Source of the DNA: Erpetoichthys calabaricus
Taxonomy: Eukaryota > Chordata > Cladistia > Polypteriformes > Polypteridae
Length of the DNA stretch: 64,000 nucleotides
Assembly: GCF_900747795.2 (NCBI RefSeq)
Contig: NC_041400.2
Span: forward strand, 199,186,622 to 199,250,621
Direction: 5' to 3'
Part shown: positions 33,301-45,300 of the stretch, piece by piece
How the letters are laid out: each line of letters opens with the position of its first letter
How positions within the stretch are numbered: position 1 is the stretch's first letter
Notes under the pieces: model-generated
The model's database searches: none
Seen by the model: only the letters and a program-made list of their open reading frames with translations
Told to the model about the DNA's origin: nothing
Program-made: the position numbers and the translations under genes

Positions 33301-36300
33301 ATGAAGCCCCTTTTGTGCCATCTTGAAGCGGTGACAGCCGTGGACCACTCGTCATGCGTAACAAGCCCATCTGGACGTTTTGTCCTGGCAGAGACGTGAT
33401 GTTCAGAAAGTGCACTTGAGGCTGTTGGGGGCTTTGCAGTGTGCGGGTAGTCGGTGACCATCACAGATGGTGGGCAGGAGCCGTCGAGGAGGATGTCGGG
33501 TGACAAGTCAGTGGAGGTCATACTTGGGCTGGGCAGGGCAGGGTGACATGGCAGAAAACAAAACCCATCAAGACGCTTTGTGATGTTTAAATGCTTTGCC
33601 CGTTGTTGAGAGTCTGGAGGTGCCCTCTTTCTTCAAACTGACCTCCCTAGGACTTCAGAGCCACATTTTGATTCTCAGCGAGGGAAATAAGAAACGTCTT
33701 TCTGTATTTCTTATTATTTTATTTTATTTATTGTTTTGTTTCATGAAGTGCAGCAGAGGAGAAGCAGCGAAGCATCTTGCAGATATCTGCAGACGTCAAT
33801 GGCATCTCTTAAGCTTCTGGCTGCATCTGCCTCCTGTACATTTAAGGGGCGATTGTTTTTCTTTTTGTCCTGCCACACCTTTGTGCTTCCCCCTCATTTT
33901 GGCCCAGTTGTCACATGATGGCCCAAAGGAACGTTTGAATCCTCAAGTCTGTCCGGGCCAAGAGAAGACCAGAGCTCTCTGGGGAGACTCCCATAAGGTG
34001 CTGTCTCTCTCCAGGTTGACATTTCTTACCCTTGGTGTCATCTGCTGCTCCTGGCTAAATTCAGGTGTGCCGCCCAAAGTAACGGAGAAGCGTTTGGCCC
34101 GCTTGACGTGACTCTCCATGTGCTCAGTGCGCTCCTTTGGAATTGTCTGCCAGGGCAGCTTGTGAGGCTGCTGGTGCCCCCCAGCACGTCCTCTGTGTGC
34201 CGTTTCTTAAGTGACAGAGACGGTGACTGTGAGCAGTGAACACCGTGACGAGGCAGGGTGGGTTGTTGTGAACGAGACACACGGAATGGCAGCCTCAGAT
34301 GTGACGAGTCGTCCCTCGTTGTAACTGGCAGCTGATTATTCGTTTGTGCTGAGTGTGGCACTGCTTTTCTCGTGGAGGTGGATCGACTAGTTAGAAAACT
34401 GCAGATGATGGCCACTAGCTGTCAATCTGGTGTCACCGTTGAAAGTTGTCGCCCACCTGCTGACTACCAGTGACAGACAAGCCACCTACAAAATGTCACT
34501 CTGTAAGAGGGAACCAATGAAACGCTCCCAAGTAAATGTTACCCCTGTGCTCATTCTGTCCACCTGTGGCCCATCACTGCCAAAGCACAAACTTTGAATG
34601 TGGTTGGCTGGGGGGTTCGGGGGGCCACCTATGACTGCCTGCCTGTATAGGAGTTGCTCCGACTGCCCGTTTTCAGAGAGCCCACTCGTCGTACTCCCCA
34701 GCGTAGCCTGGCCGTCATTGCAGGTGTGACAGCTGGCTCTGGGGTCCCTGACGAGGCACACTGTGCTCTTAACGTCATCACATGCGTGGTCCCTGCTGTA
34801 GCGGGGTGAAGAACACGCCGAGGATGTCGGGTGGGCACAGGCGTTCTCGTGCGGATTCCGTTGTGGCGTTTCTGTTCGAAGTGCTGAAACACGCTGGCTG
34901 TGCTGCCACTTTTAACTGGCATCGTCTTTTTGCAGACTTGTTAGTTCGATGTGCGACCTTTCACATCCGAGCTCTGACTTTGGCCCTACGGTAGCTCGTT
35001 TGTAAGTGGGGGCCGCTTGTCGTATTCTCTGCATGAATGTTTAGACTGAGCACATGTGACCAGCTGATCCAAAGAGAGCGCCATTTGTTTAAAAAAAAAA
35101 CAAAACTAAATTTTCGTGTTTGAATGTCACTTTAAAACATCAATTCCAATTAAATGATTTAAAGTGGCCCAGCGCTAACTCGGGCTGTATGGCGCACTAG
35201 TGAGGCCTCGGCTGAAGTGCCAAGTGCAGCATTGGCCTCCATACCTTTAAGAGGAGAACGACGAGGCGAGTTGAGGACCGTGGTGACGCCACTGAGTAGG
35301 TTATGTAGCGCCAACACTTGGCAGAGCCTCCATATTAGAAAGAGACAAAGCCGCACCAAGGGCCTCATGTAAAAACAGTGCGTACGCACAAAAATGTTGC
35401 GTATGAACGTTTCCACACTAAAATCGCGATGTATAAAACCTAAACTTGGCGTAAAGCCGCGCACATTTCCATGGTACCTCATACCCTGCTGTACACAAGT
35501 TCTCCGCCCGGTTTTACAGACTGGCGGCACCCAGCGTCAAAGCAGTGCTACTGTTCCTGTGTGGTCACCCTTTCTTTTTCAGATCCACATCTCTGATGCG
35601 ACTTTATAAATACACTGAAACTAACCGCATATGTTTATTAGTTTAATGCATCTGATTGTAATTAACCAGTAACAATATAATGGTCCACAGAATGGTTGAA
35701 CTATTCTAAATACCATAACTGCTTTAGCGTTGTTACTCTCACTGCACCTTCTTCTTCTTCTTCTTCTTCTTTCAGCTTCTCCTGTTAGGTGTTGCCACAG
35801 CAGATCATCTTTTTCCATATTACTGTCACTGCACCACTCAGAGTATTTGTATCACTGTATCTGAGTGTGGATCACAGCAGCTGATCGTAAAGAGAATTAT
35901 CAGGATACAGCATCAAGCACACGTTGCCTCTGCCATGCTGTCTATTTGAACTGCTCCCATACGACAAACACTTCAGAGCCTTTCCTGTACGGACCTCACG
36001 GTTCACAAACAGTTTCATCCAAAGAGCTCTAAACGCACTCCATCAGTCCATCAGGTGCTCCTTGTAGAACTGTCTGGACTTTTAAGTACAATCACCTCAC
36101 TGTAAACTTGAGATAGTTATAATATTACACAACCTGAGCCACTTTATAAAGCGCGTATTTACATATGATGACGATATCATTTTTAAGATGAAATGCAGCA
36201 AAATATTTTTATTATACAGATAGAAGTTTAACTTTATTTAAATAATCTATATTGTTAATAGTTAAACATGTGAGGACACGATGCCGCAGCACTAGCAAGC

Positions 36301-39300
36301 CGCTGGCGCTCCGTTCACAGATTGTTCCTGCCTCTTGCTGTATTCTTGCTGGTGCTGACGCGACACTGGAAGGATAGATGGATAGAATAATTAAAAACGT
36401 ACTACGAAAATATTTCAATGTTCCTTAAAAGTTTTGAAGAATCGGCGTTCTAAGCTTACAGATGGCTTAACGTCTATTACAGAGCTGATTGTGTGGCGAT
36501 TGGGTATTTGGAGAAAGAAAAGTAAGGACAGGAATTAGGGGTTCGTACGTATGAAAGAGACCGTACTGCTACAATAAAGTATTTCATCGAAGGTCGCGTA
36601 TGGCGCAGCAAGCATCTTGCGTGAGACATGAACAATCACTGCACCAGTGTGTTCCCATGTTTAATAACCCGCTTTAACTCTTATCATCATGAAAATGATA
36701 TCACGTATACATCTCCGTATTTTAATTATTCAGAGAGCTGTAATATCACGCATGTCATGGATTCTGTGTCCTGTCGGAGGAAGACGAAGCCCGTTTAAGA
36801 AGCACATAGTGATTCAGGCACACAGAGCACATTGAAGATCAAATACACAACAAAGCATTTAATGTGCTACTTTAGTTACGATGGGATTTGAGAAACTAGT
36901 AAATTAAACGATTTTAAGATGAAGTTTGTGATGTTCTACTTTAATGACAAAATAAACTACGTGATTAAACTGGAAATTTCGAGATTAAAGTTGACATTTT
37001 GTGCTTTTTTTTCCACTGTGTGCCTATTTTTTTTTTCCTCTGTACCCTGATAAGCTTTCATGTGACACTCAGACGGTGGGCTACGACTCCCCTTTTCACA
37101 CTGACTTTGATATCTGACAACTTCTTTTTTTTTATTTCGGGCACAGTGCGACTTTGTGAGAGTGAGCTTTCGAGTTTCTCCAACATGCTATGTCACTCGA
37201 TCAACTTCCTTTTGTTGTTTAAATCACCAAACTGTATGTTTTTCTTTACTTCCACTTGGTATTTGCTGAAATTCTTCTATTTTCCGCCGTGCTTTTGCCA
37301 TTGTCTTTTCACAGAAGGCTAAACTTAAGGACTATTTATATTGATTTGCATATTCAAAGAGGCGTAATTCTGGGAGGAGTTGGGGCGGCGGGACAGCAGG
37401 CGTGTGCGTTACTTTTCACGCTGACCGTGATTTATGGAGTGGAAGAACGTGGAAGTTGGCGTTTGCACAGATTTATGCATCTGGATTTTTTTGTGCGTAC
37501 GCCATGTTATAGTGTGAATTCTACGCACGGCGTTATGCATGAGGCCCCAGATGAGGAAAGAGCAGAACAAGATGGAGATTAAGAGGTGACATGAAGGGAT
37601 TAGTCCAGTGGGTCTTTAAAGCAAGTCCTTTACCAAAAAGAATCTGGACAAGAGCAGGCTATGCAGACCTGTCCATCAAGAACCAGTTCTGAGGGTTCTC
37701 AAAGTTCTACATGCCTGTGGCTCACTGACCCCGTCTTCTCCATGAAGTCGCATCCTGTCTTCAGCTCTTCTAATCTTTCCTCATCCCCCTAGCCCTGGAA
37801 TTGGCCAAGTAGTGGGGGGGACACAGTTGTTAAGGTCAAAGTTTACACGAATGTTGTGAGGTTGTTCTTCATGTGGAGTAAGTCAGCAGGTAGTGTGGGG
37901 ACAGGGGGGCCTTTGGGGACCTTCAGACCTCGACTTGCTATCATTTTGGAGGAGTGCGACTGCCGAGCTCGTGTTGTAATGTTCGACATTGGATGTCTCA
38001 GGCATGTGCTTGACGTGTCTGTGCCCGAGTGCTGCTTTGGGTTTGGCCGACTCGCCAGACTTGGAGGCCTCAGCATCACAGAGCCGTCTGCAGGGTGGCC
38101 ATCATTGGTGAAACAACTTACACACCAAACGAAACTAAAAGCTGAGTGAGAAACCAAAACGAACCTGAAATCCGAGCGGCTTCAGAGCTAACGGGACTCC
38201 AGTGAACATGGCGTCTTACGTGGCGTGAGCCTCCGACTGGCCGCTTTACCAAAGACCGAGCAGGTGAAATGACAGTCCAGCCCAGCCATCCTAGACAGCT
38301 CGAGGGGCTCCCGGCGTCTTTTGATGGCACAATGCCAGACCCATGGAGGCGCAGTGCGTGGTTTGTGATCGTCATTGAGTCAAGTCAGCAAATCTAAGAC
38401 AGAGCGGGTGAGAGAGGTGAAAAGGCGTCCATCACATGGTGCTCCTGTGCCCTGGCGATGGAGAAGCCTTCCACTGAATGGTACAAGGCACTATATAACG
38501 GAGGGTGGCTTGAGCATTTGGTCATTTTTCTCTCCCACAGCAACTGCCCGTCATCACGTCCAACACCATCGTCCGCTGCCGCACTTGCCGGACTTACATC
38601 AACCCGTTTGTGTCCTTCTTGGACCAGCGTAGGTGGAAATGCAATTTGTGTTACCGAGTCAACGACGGTAAGTGACAGGAGCCGCTTGTGCCCGCTGCAG
38701 TGCTTTATTGGCATGATGGCATAGCAGCTTCATGCCAGCTGGGGTCTTGCTGTCTCATGCTCTGTTCTCTTCTTCCAAGTCCCTGAAGAGTTCATGTACA
38801 ACCCCGTGACGAGGTCCTATGGGGAGCCACACAAGCGACCCGAGGTTCAGAATGCGACGGTGGAGTTCATCGCCTCTTCGGACTACATGGTGAGCTGCTG
38901 GCCACCTCTTTGACAGTCGTCTCTGGCACAGACGTGCTGTGACCCGAAGGCACTGCAGTGTCATGTCAAGACGGCCGGCCATTGTGACAGGAACCAAAAA
39001 TGCTGTCTTTCTGTTTGTTTCACAGCTTCGTCCTCCTCAGCCTGCCGTTTACCTCTTTGTCTTGGATGTTTCCCACAATGCAGTAGAGTCTGGCTACCTG
39101 GGTGTGCTGTGCCAGTCGCTGCTTGAGAACTTGGACAAGTAAGTGTTTGCCTGAAATGCCTCGTTTCTCTCCTTTCCCCACTTGACGGTAATTATTGAAA
39201 GTTGTCACTCTTCTTGCCAGCCAGCAGCCCCTCGCTGTCTCCTCCTCAGGACCCGGTCACATGCCACATCAGTCTCTTTTGTTAACCTGGTGTAGGCCTG

Positions 39301-42300
39301 TAAAGTGCCCTGCCCGTCCCCGAGAGCTGACCTACTGGCGTTGGGTGCCAATTCTCAGGCCTGGCTTAGCCTTGACATAAGTAGGGGCCGTGAGGGAGGG
39401 ACGGACCCAGAGTGACACACGTGACAGACCGGGGCTCACACTGCGCACACATTGCATTTGTGATTTGTCAGTCCTGTCGATAGAATCGAGCGTGCCGTTT
39501 GCTCACGGTGCTTATCAAGTGTCCCTTTGTCACAGTTGCTGGCCTGTCCCTCCATAGCCTCATGGGCGGCCCCCACTAAACTACCTGTCTCTCTCTTCAA
39601 GGCTTCCTGGGGATGCGAGGACAAGGATTGGATTTGTAACCTTTGACAGCACTATTCACTTTTATAACTTGCAGGAGGGCCTGGCGCAGCCTCAGATGCT
39701 GGTCGTGTCGGACCTCGACGGTAAGTGGCGCGCCTGCTGGCTTTCGGATCCCGGAGAGGCTCTCCATTAAACGGGGCTTTGTTGTTTTGCAGAGGTCTTC
39801 TTGCCAACTCCCGATGGTTTGCTGGTTAACCTCAAAGACAGCAAGGAGGTAATCCTGGGGGATGCCAGTCACCGCCGCCATGGGGTGCCCAGGGGCTGAA
39901 GCGCCAGGTTTGGTTGAAGAGAGCAGCGTCTCCCCTCACTGTTGCAGTTTTTTTTTTTTTTTTTTTACTTCTTCTCGTCTGCTTAGCTTTACAAACTTCC
40001 CACAGTGCCAGCCTGCTTGGCATCATGTTAGTCTCGGTGCTCTGCTGATGTGCCAAGGCCCAGATGGGAAACACGAGCTTCCCAGTGGGAGTTTTCAAAG
40101 TGGCAGCGCCCAGTGGGACGACAGTGCCGCCTGAATTAGCCGTGACATAACGTTGACCTTTCAGTAATGTTTAGTTTGCTGTTCATTTTGATAAATTGTT
40201 GTGTGCCACAAAGTAGCAGATCAGCTTGTCACGTGTCCCCCAAGTGTCCCCAAAGTGTCCCAGTGGGTTAGTTTGCCTTTGATTTATTTATTTTTCTTTT
40301 TTTTGCACATGTGAGAATTGTGACAAAGCAGAGGAGGCCATTTGGTTCTTTTGGCGTTCATTTTCTCTTGTGTGTCGGGCCACCATTTTAGAATTTTGGT
40401 GGCTGGCGTCCACCTCCCAGACGTCGCCATGATTTGCGTTGCGGTCTCCCTTATAAACCCCTGCATGACGCCAGTAGTAATTTGTCCGAGATGACGGATT
40501 TTGTCTGCACTGCAGTGTGGGTTTAGTGCTCTGTGGCCTGGCAGAAACTCGTGGCTTTGCACCTCCCTCAGCCTTCTGGATTGGCTACGGTAACCGTTAA
40601 GCCCCCCTAGGGTTTGGTGGCAGTCCACAGTCCATATTTAGAAACCTTTCTGTTTGCAGTCTTTGTCTGGAAAACCAAGTGCATCTCCTGCTCTTAACAT
40701 CTAGCAGTTGCTCTGTCATTTTGAGGGCAGGTGGCGGGCATCCAGCCGAGCCGCTCAGAATCCTCGTGTCTGGTGCGGCGGTGGAAATCCGAGACGTCCC
40801 AAGTGGTGACGTGAACGTGTCTAAAGCAGCAGGGCTGATGGGGGACTGCTGACTGGGCCCACTTTAAGCCCATGTGGCCTCACTTTGCTAGTTCACAGCC
40901 AGGCTTGCCATGTGAGGGTGGTGACCAGCATGGGTGGCAGGGCTTTGGGACACTTGACCTCGTGTGATATTCCTGCCTTCTCCTTGCAGCTTGTGAAGGA
41001 TCTTCTAAGCGCTCTCCCAAAGATGTTCGTTCACACGAGAGAGACGCACAGTGCTCTGGGACCTGCCCTCCAGGCTGCTTTCAAGCTGATGTCTGCCACT
41101 GGCGGCCGAATCTCCGTGTTCCAGACTCAGCTGCCATCTCTGGGTGCTGGCCTTCTTCAGTCGAGGGAAGATCCCAACCAAAGATCGAGCACCAAGGTAC
41201 GCTGCCTCTTCTGCGCAGATGGCTCGGCCATTTCATGACTGGAACACCACTGGTGTCACCTCTGTACCAGTTGGTCCTGACTTGCCGGTGCTCCTGCTGA
41301 CCTAGCCGTTCAACTCTGGGCCTCTGGGCAGCCATCTTCTGTCCTCCAGCAGCCCATGAAGTGCTCCTTCTGTCTGTCTGGTCTCCATTCAGTATGTGCT
41401 TCATCTTGTGTTTACTTCTCTTTCAGGATGTTGAGCATCTGGGACCAGCCACAGATTTCTACAAGAAGCTGGCTCTGGATTGTTCTGGTCAGCAGATCGC
41501 CGTCGACCTGTTCCTGTTGAGCTCCCAGTACTCGGACTTGGCCTCCATAGGTGAGCTGACGGTGGTCAGGGTAGTCCAAGGCTGCAGCATTTTGTGTCGT
41601 AATGTGGGCAGGACTGGCAGGCCGGTAGGCTAACAAATCCTGCGGCTGGAAATCCTTTGGACGCCATGCCGCTGGCAGTGTGTGCCCGCAGACCAGAGGC
41701 TCGAGGCCTTGCAGTTGGCTTGTGCAGCTACATGTGTGCTGCTTTTAATACGTTGCTGCCAGGGGTTGTCTGTGTCTCATTCCCTTGTACGCCACACAGT
41801 GCACCACTTTTATGTGCGCTTCTGTTTTTAAAGAGGCCGCAGTGCCAGCAGCACCATCCTGAGGAGGTTTGTAATTTCAGGCCACAGCCTGGCAGATGAA
41901 GTCGTAATGACCTGGGCAGTCGGAAGATGTTTAAAGGTGCTGGTGGTGTGGCGATTGATGGGTTTAGTGTGAAGTTCGTAAGCCTTAGGTTCTCGTTTCA
42001 GAGGATGTGAAGTTGGCACATCTCGGAGAATATTCCTAGTCCATACCTGGAGCTCCTGTTCTTCTTCTGCCTTTCGTTACTCGACTGCCCGACAAAGCGG
42101 TCACTTTGTGCTGCTCACGATACACGAGAGTGAAACGGCCTTGTAATTAGTCAGCCTCTGCCCCAAACCAAGGTGACGTGATCAGGGCCACCGCTAGAAT
42201 GGCAACGGGGAGAGAGAGAGGGACAGAAGTAAAACGGCCGGTGACCGACACTTCACCTGCACAGCATCGGTCACTCAGTTACACAGATACCCACACTGCA

Positions 42301-45300
42301 TCACTTCCACCCTCCAAGTGCTTAGAAAGGTCAAAGCAGCCCAAGAGCGGTGCGCGGCCAGGGCTGGGGGTGCAGTCTTATCTCCTGATCTCACACCGTG
42401 GCAGCTCCTCTCCTTAATGGCTTGCATTTCAAATGACGGGATGGCAATTTGAATTGGGATGTCCTTTGAAAGGGGGTCCATCAGACCCTGTGGCCCCTCG
42501 CCGCTCCACAGTTTGCTCACTCCCGCCTTGTGCTCTTTCCCTGCAGCGTGTGTGTCCAGATACTCCGCCGGCTGCATCTTCTACTACCCGTCGTTCCATC
42601 ACATCCACAATGTTGTGCAGAAGGAGAAATTTGAAAGAGACCTGTGCCGCTACTTCACTCGCAAGATCGGCTTTGAAGCGGTCATGAGGATCAGGTGCAC
42701 CAAAGGTACGGGCACAGGGCAGGGCCTTGGCTCCCCGGGTGCTTTCTAACGTGTCCGTGCCCTCACGTGCCCCCGTTTCTGTTTCTTTCCCATCAGGCCT
42801 TTCCATCCACACTTTCCATGGCAATTTCTTTGTAAGGTCCACCGATTTACTGTCTCTTGCCAATGTGAATCCCGACTCTGGCTTTGCCGTCCAGATGTCC
42901 ATCGACGAAAGTCTCGCCGACACGTCACTTGTTTGCTTTCAAGCTGCTCTTCTTTACACGTCCAGCAAAGGTGAGTGAGGGTCATGTGGGCGAAGACCCC
43001 TGCCATTTGGGGGGGGGGGGGGGGGGGGCTTGGAAGTCTAAACCCTTATGCCACTCATACAGTGGCTGTCTGTGTAAATACTGAGGTGACTTGTGGGCAC
43101 ATCTCGTTTCCCATGAGGCTCTGGGTGCTCGGATTCTGTCAGCATCACTCGCACACAACACGCGTGGCTTCTCTTCATCTCTGCTTCTTCTTTTTCAGGT
43201 AAACGAAGGATTCGTGTCCACACTCTGTGTCTGCCCGTTGTCAGCTCCTTAAACGAGGTGTTTGCTGGAGCCGACGTCCAGGCCGTCACGTGTCTGCTGG
43301 CTAACATGGGTAGGTCGAGTCTGTCGATGCCAGCTGCTTGCTGCACACGTGTCTGGTGGGCCACCCTTTGGGCGAGTCTGCTGATTCAAGTGCTTTTGCG
43401 CCAGGGCTTGAAAATTTGATGGCCTCAATTGTGGCTGAAGTGAGATGTTGTCGATGTGATGGGCAGAGAGCCAGTTGCGTTGTGTGTGTGTGGGCAGTAG
43501 AGGGCACCTACTGTATGTGACACCTTTTAATTGCTGTCGTCTTCACTTTTCAGCCATTGACCGAGCAGTCTCTTCCAGTCTGTCGGACGCCCGCGATGCG
43601 CTGGTCAATGCTGTGGTGGACTCGCTGGCCGCGTTTCGCTCCAGCACTTCAGGCCTGCAGCAGTCTGGCCTTGTGGCCCCCTATGCTCTTCGGCTCTTTC
43701 CTCTTTTCGTCCTCGCTCTTCTTAAACAGGTGAGTCGAGTCGCCTTATCTGGTGTGCGTCTCCTCTCTTCCTTTCAGACAAATACATTTTCATATGTGAC
43801 AGTGTGTCCTGGATGTGGCGACGGCCGGCTGGGGGCTCGAGTCCCAGGCAGAGATTTGTGACCGCGGTCAAATGACTGCCTCTTAGGGGTCCTCCAAGCA
43901 GGAGGAAAGAATGCCAGGGAGAGCTGAAATTACCAAGAGAGAGGGCACTGGGCTGAAACAAAAGCAGGCGGCCTTGGTGCCCTGCTGGGCCTGTCCGTGT
44001 CGGGGGGACGCTTCCTCTCCATTTCTGTGTCACAGAGCCCCCCTGACTCTTCACTCTCCAATGGCCACCGCAGGGCTGTCTGTGCACAGCGCCTTCACTT
44101 CATGCACCCCTGGCTCTGTGCGCCATCTCACTGCAGCTTCTCTCTCCATTAGCCGCCGATTTGAGTCGGTCTCGTTCATCTGGTCCCAGATTTGTCTCTC
44201 AGGCCTTGTGGTAGTCCACGGTGAACTGAACTCTGCCTCACTTCACTGTCCGCCCTCCCAGATTTGCATTCTGGGCTCCTCAGGTTTAATGGTCCTTTGG
44301 GGTTCACTCGTCTCCTCTCTGGTTTTATGCGGAGCTCGAATTCTCATCCAAGATGCTTTTATAAAGCTGATAATCTGAAATGGAGAAGAACAGTTGTGAC
44401 TGCTGACCCAAAAAGCTGCTCTGGTTATGGGAGCAGAATCCACTTGAGCGGGTGGGTGGCCGGCCGGCCAGCCAGACCTTCCCATTCTGTCCAAATGCCT
44501 ATGAGAACGGACTCGCTCTTCAGCGGCGGGCTCGGATGTTTTGAGCCGTGCTCTTGACGAGTGCCATTGCCTTTGTCTGTTCAAGTCACCGTCCGACACG
44601 AGGCATTGGATTGGTTAGAAGTGTCACACGTGGCAAACCCTCTGATAGTTCCCACCCACATTAAAGCAATGCCAGGCTTGTCATAGAAGCGTATCGTGAG
44701 CATCGGCGCAGACATCAAGAGGGCAGACTGCCACTCGGATAGAAAACTGGCAGGTGTCCAGTCTGAAGGCCGTGCCAGCATCCTCAGGGGACACGTGAGG
44801 ACACACAAACCGCAGGAAAATTTGGGCGCCTGATTAGCTCACCAAACTCTTTATTGTACTCCTTCATGGTGGGACGTGGCACAAGTCTTTAGTCACAACT
44901 TCTAAACTTAAGGAGCCGGACAGACGAGAGGAGACCTTTCAGTCCATCGATCTCGTCTGGCAAACCTACAGCTCAGGTATCCCCCCCCAACAAACCCCCC
45001 ACACACCCCCCCGTCACCCTGGTCCCTTCTAAATCTGCCAAAGCATCAGCACCAAGACTTTGCTCTCCTCAGAGGTCTTTGAATACGCAGTTCTCTGTTT
45101 AGTTCTCGAGTTCAGCTCAACCCACTTTATCAAGCATTGAGAGTCTGAAAGATGAGCCCTGATGAGGTCTGCTCAGACTCAACGGCTCTCCTCCAGCTCA
45201 GCAAATGGGGGTCCCAGGACCCTCTGTATCTCCATTATGACCTTCTTTAAGACTCCCAGTGTCCTTATGTGCTGGCCTTCACTTCAGTCTGCCAGCCTTG

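Larger units (their letters stand above)
32617..38889 (+). other. sec24b: SEC24B exons 7-10: linker, first beta segment and zinc finger
   Basis: Exons 32617-32798, 32871-32973, 38541-38667 and 38780-38889 encode residues 315-488. Exon 7 has [18 protein letters not shown], exon 8 has [20 protein letters not shown]. Exon 9 holds the zinc finger, CRTC...CNLC, two Cys-X2-Cys pairs that face the Sec23 interface. Exon 10 has [19 protein letters not shown]. The 5.6-kb intron before exon 9 contains the second Harbinger-like element. Confidence 0.95.
39026..42705 (+). other. sec24b: SEC24B exons 11-16: trunk (vWA-like) domain
   Basis: Exons 39026-39138, 39602-39720, 39793-39848, 40990-41196, 41427-41550 and 42547-42705 encode residues 489-747. 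Visible blocks are [78 protein letters not shown] and [13 protein letters not shown]-type sequence ([18 protein letters not shown] here). This domain contacts Sec23 and carries cargo-binding surface. Conservation with human SEC24B is very high by eye. Confidence 0.95.

Noticed and set aside
32969-33521. Two overlapping minus-strand frames of about 150-170 codons in SEC24B intron 8
   Set aside because: Low-complexity, no recognisable domain, and overlapping in different frames. No splice or promoter signals.
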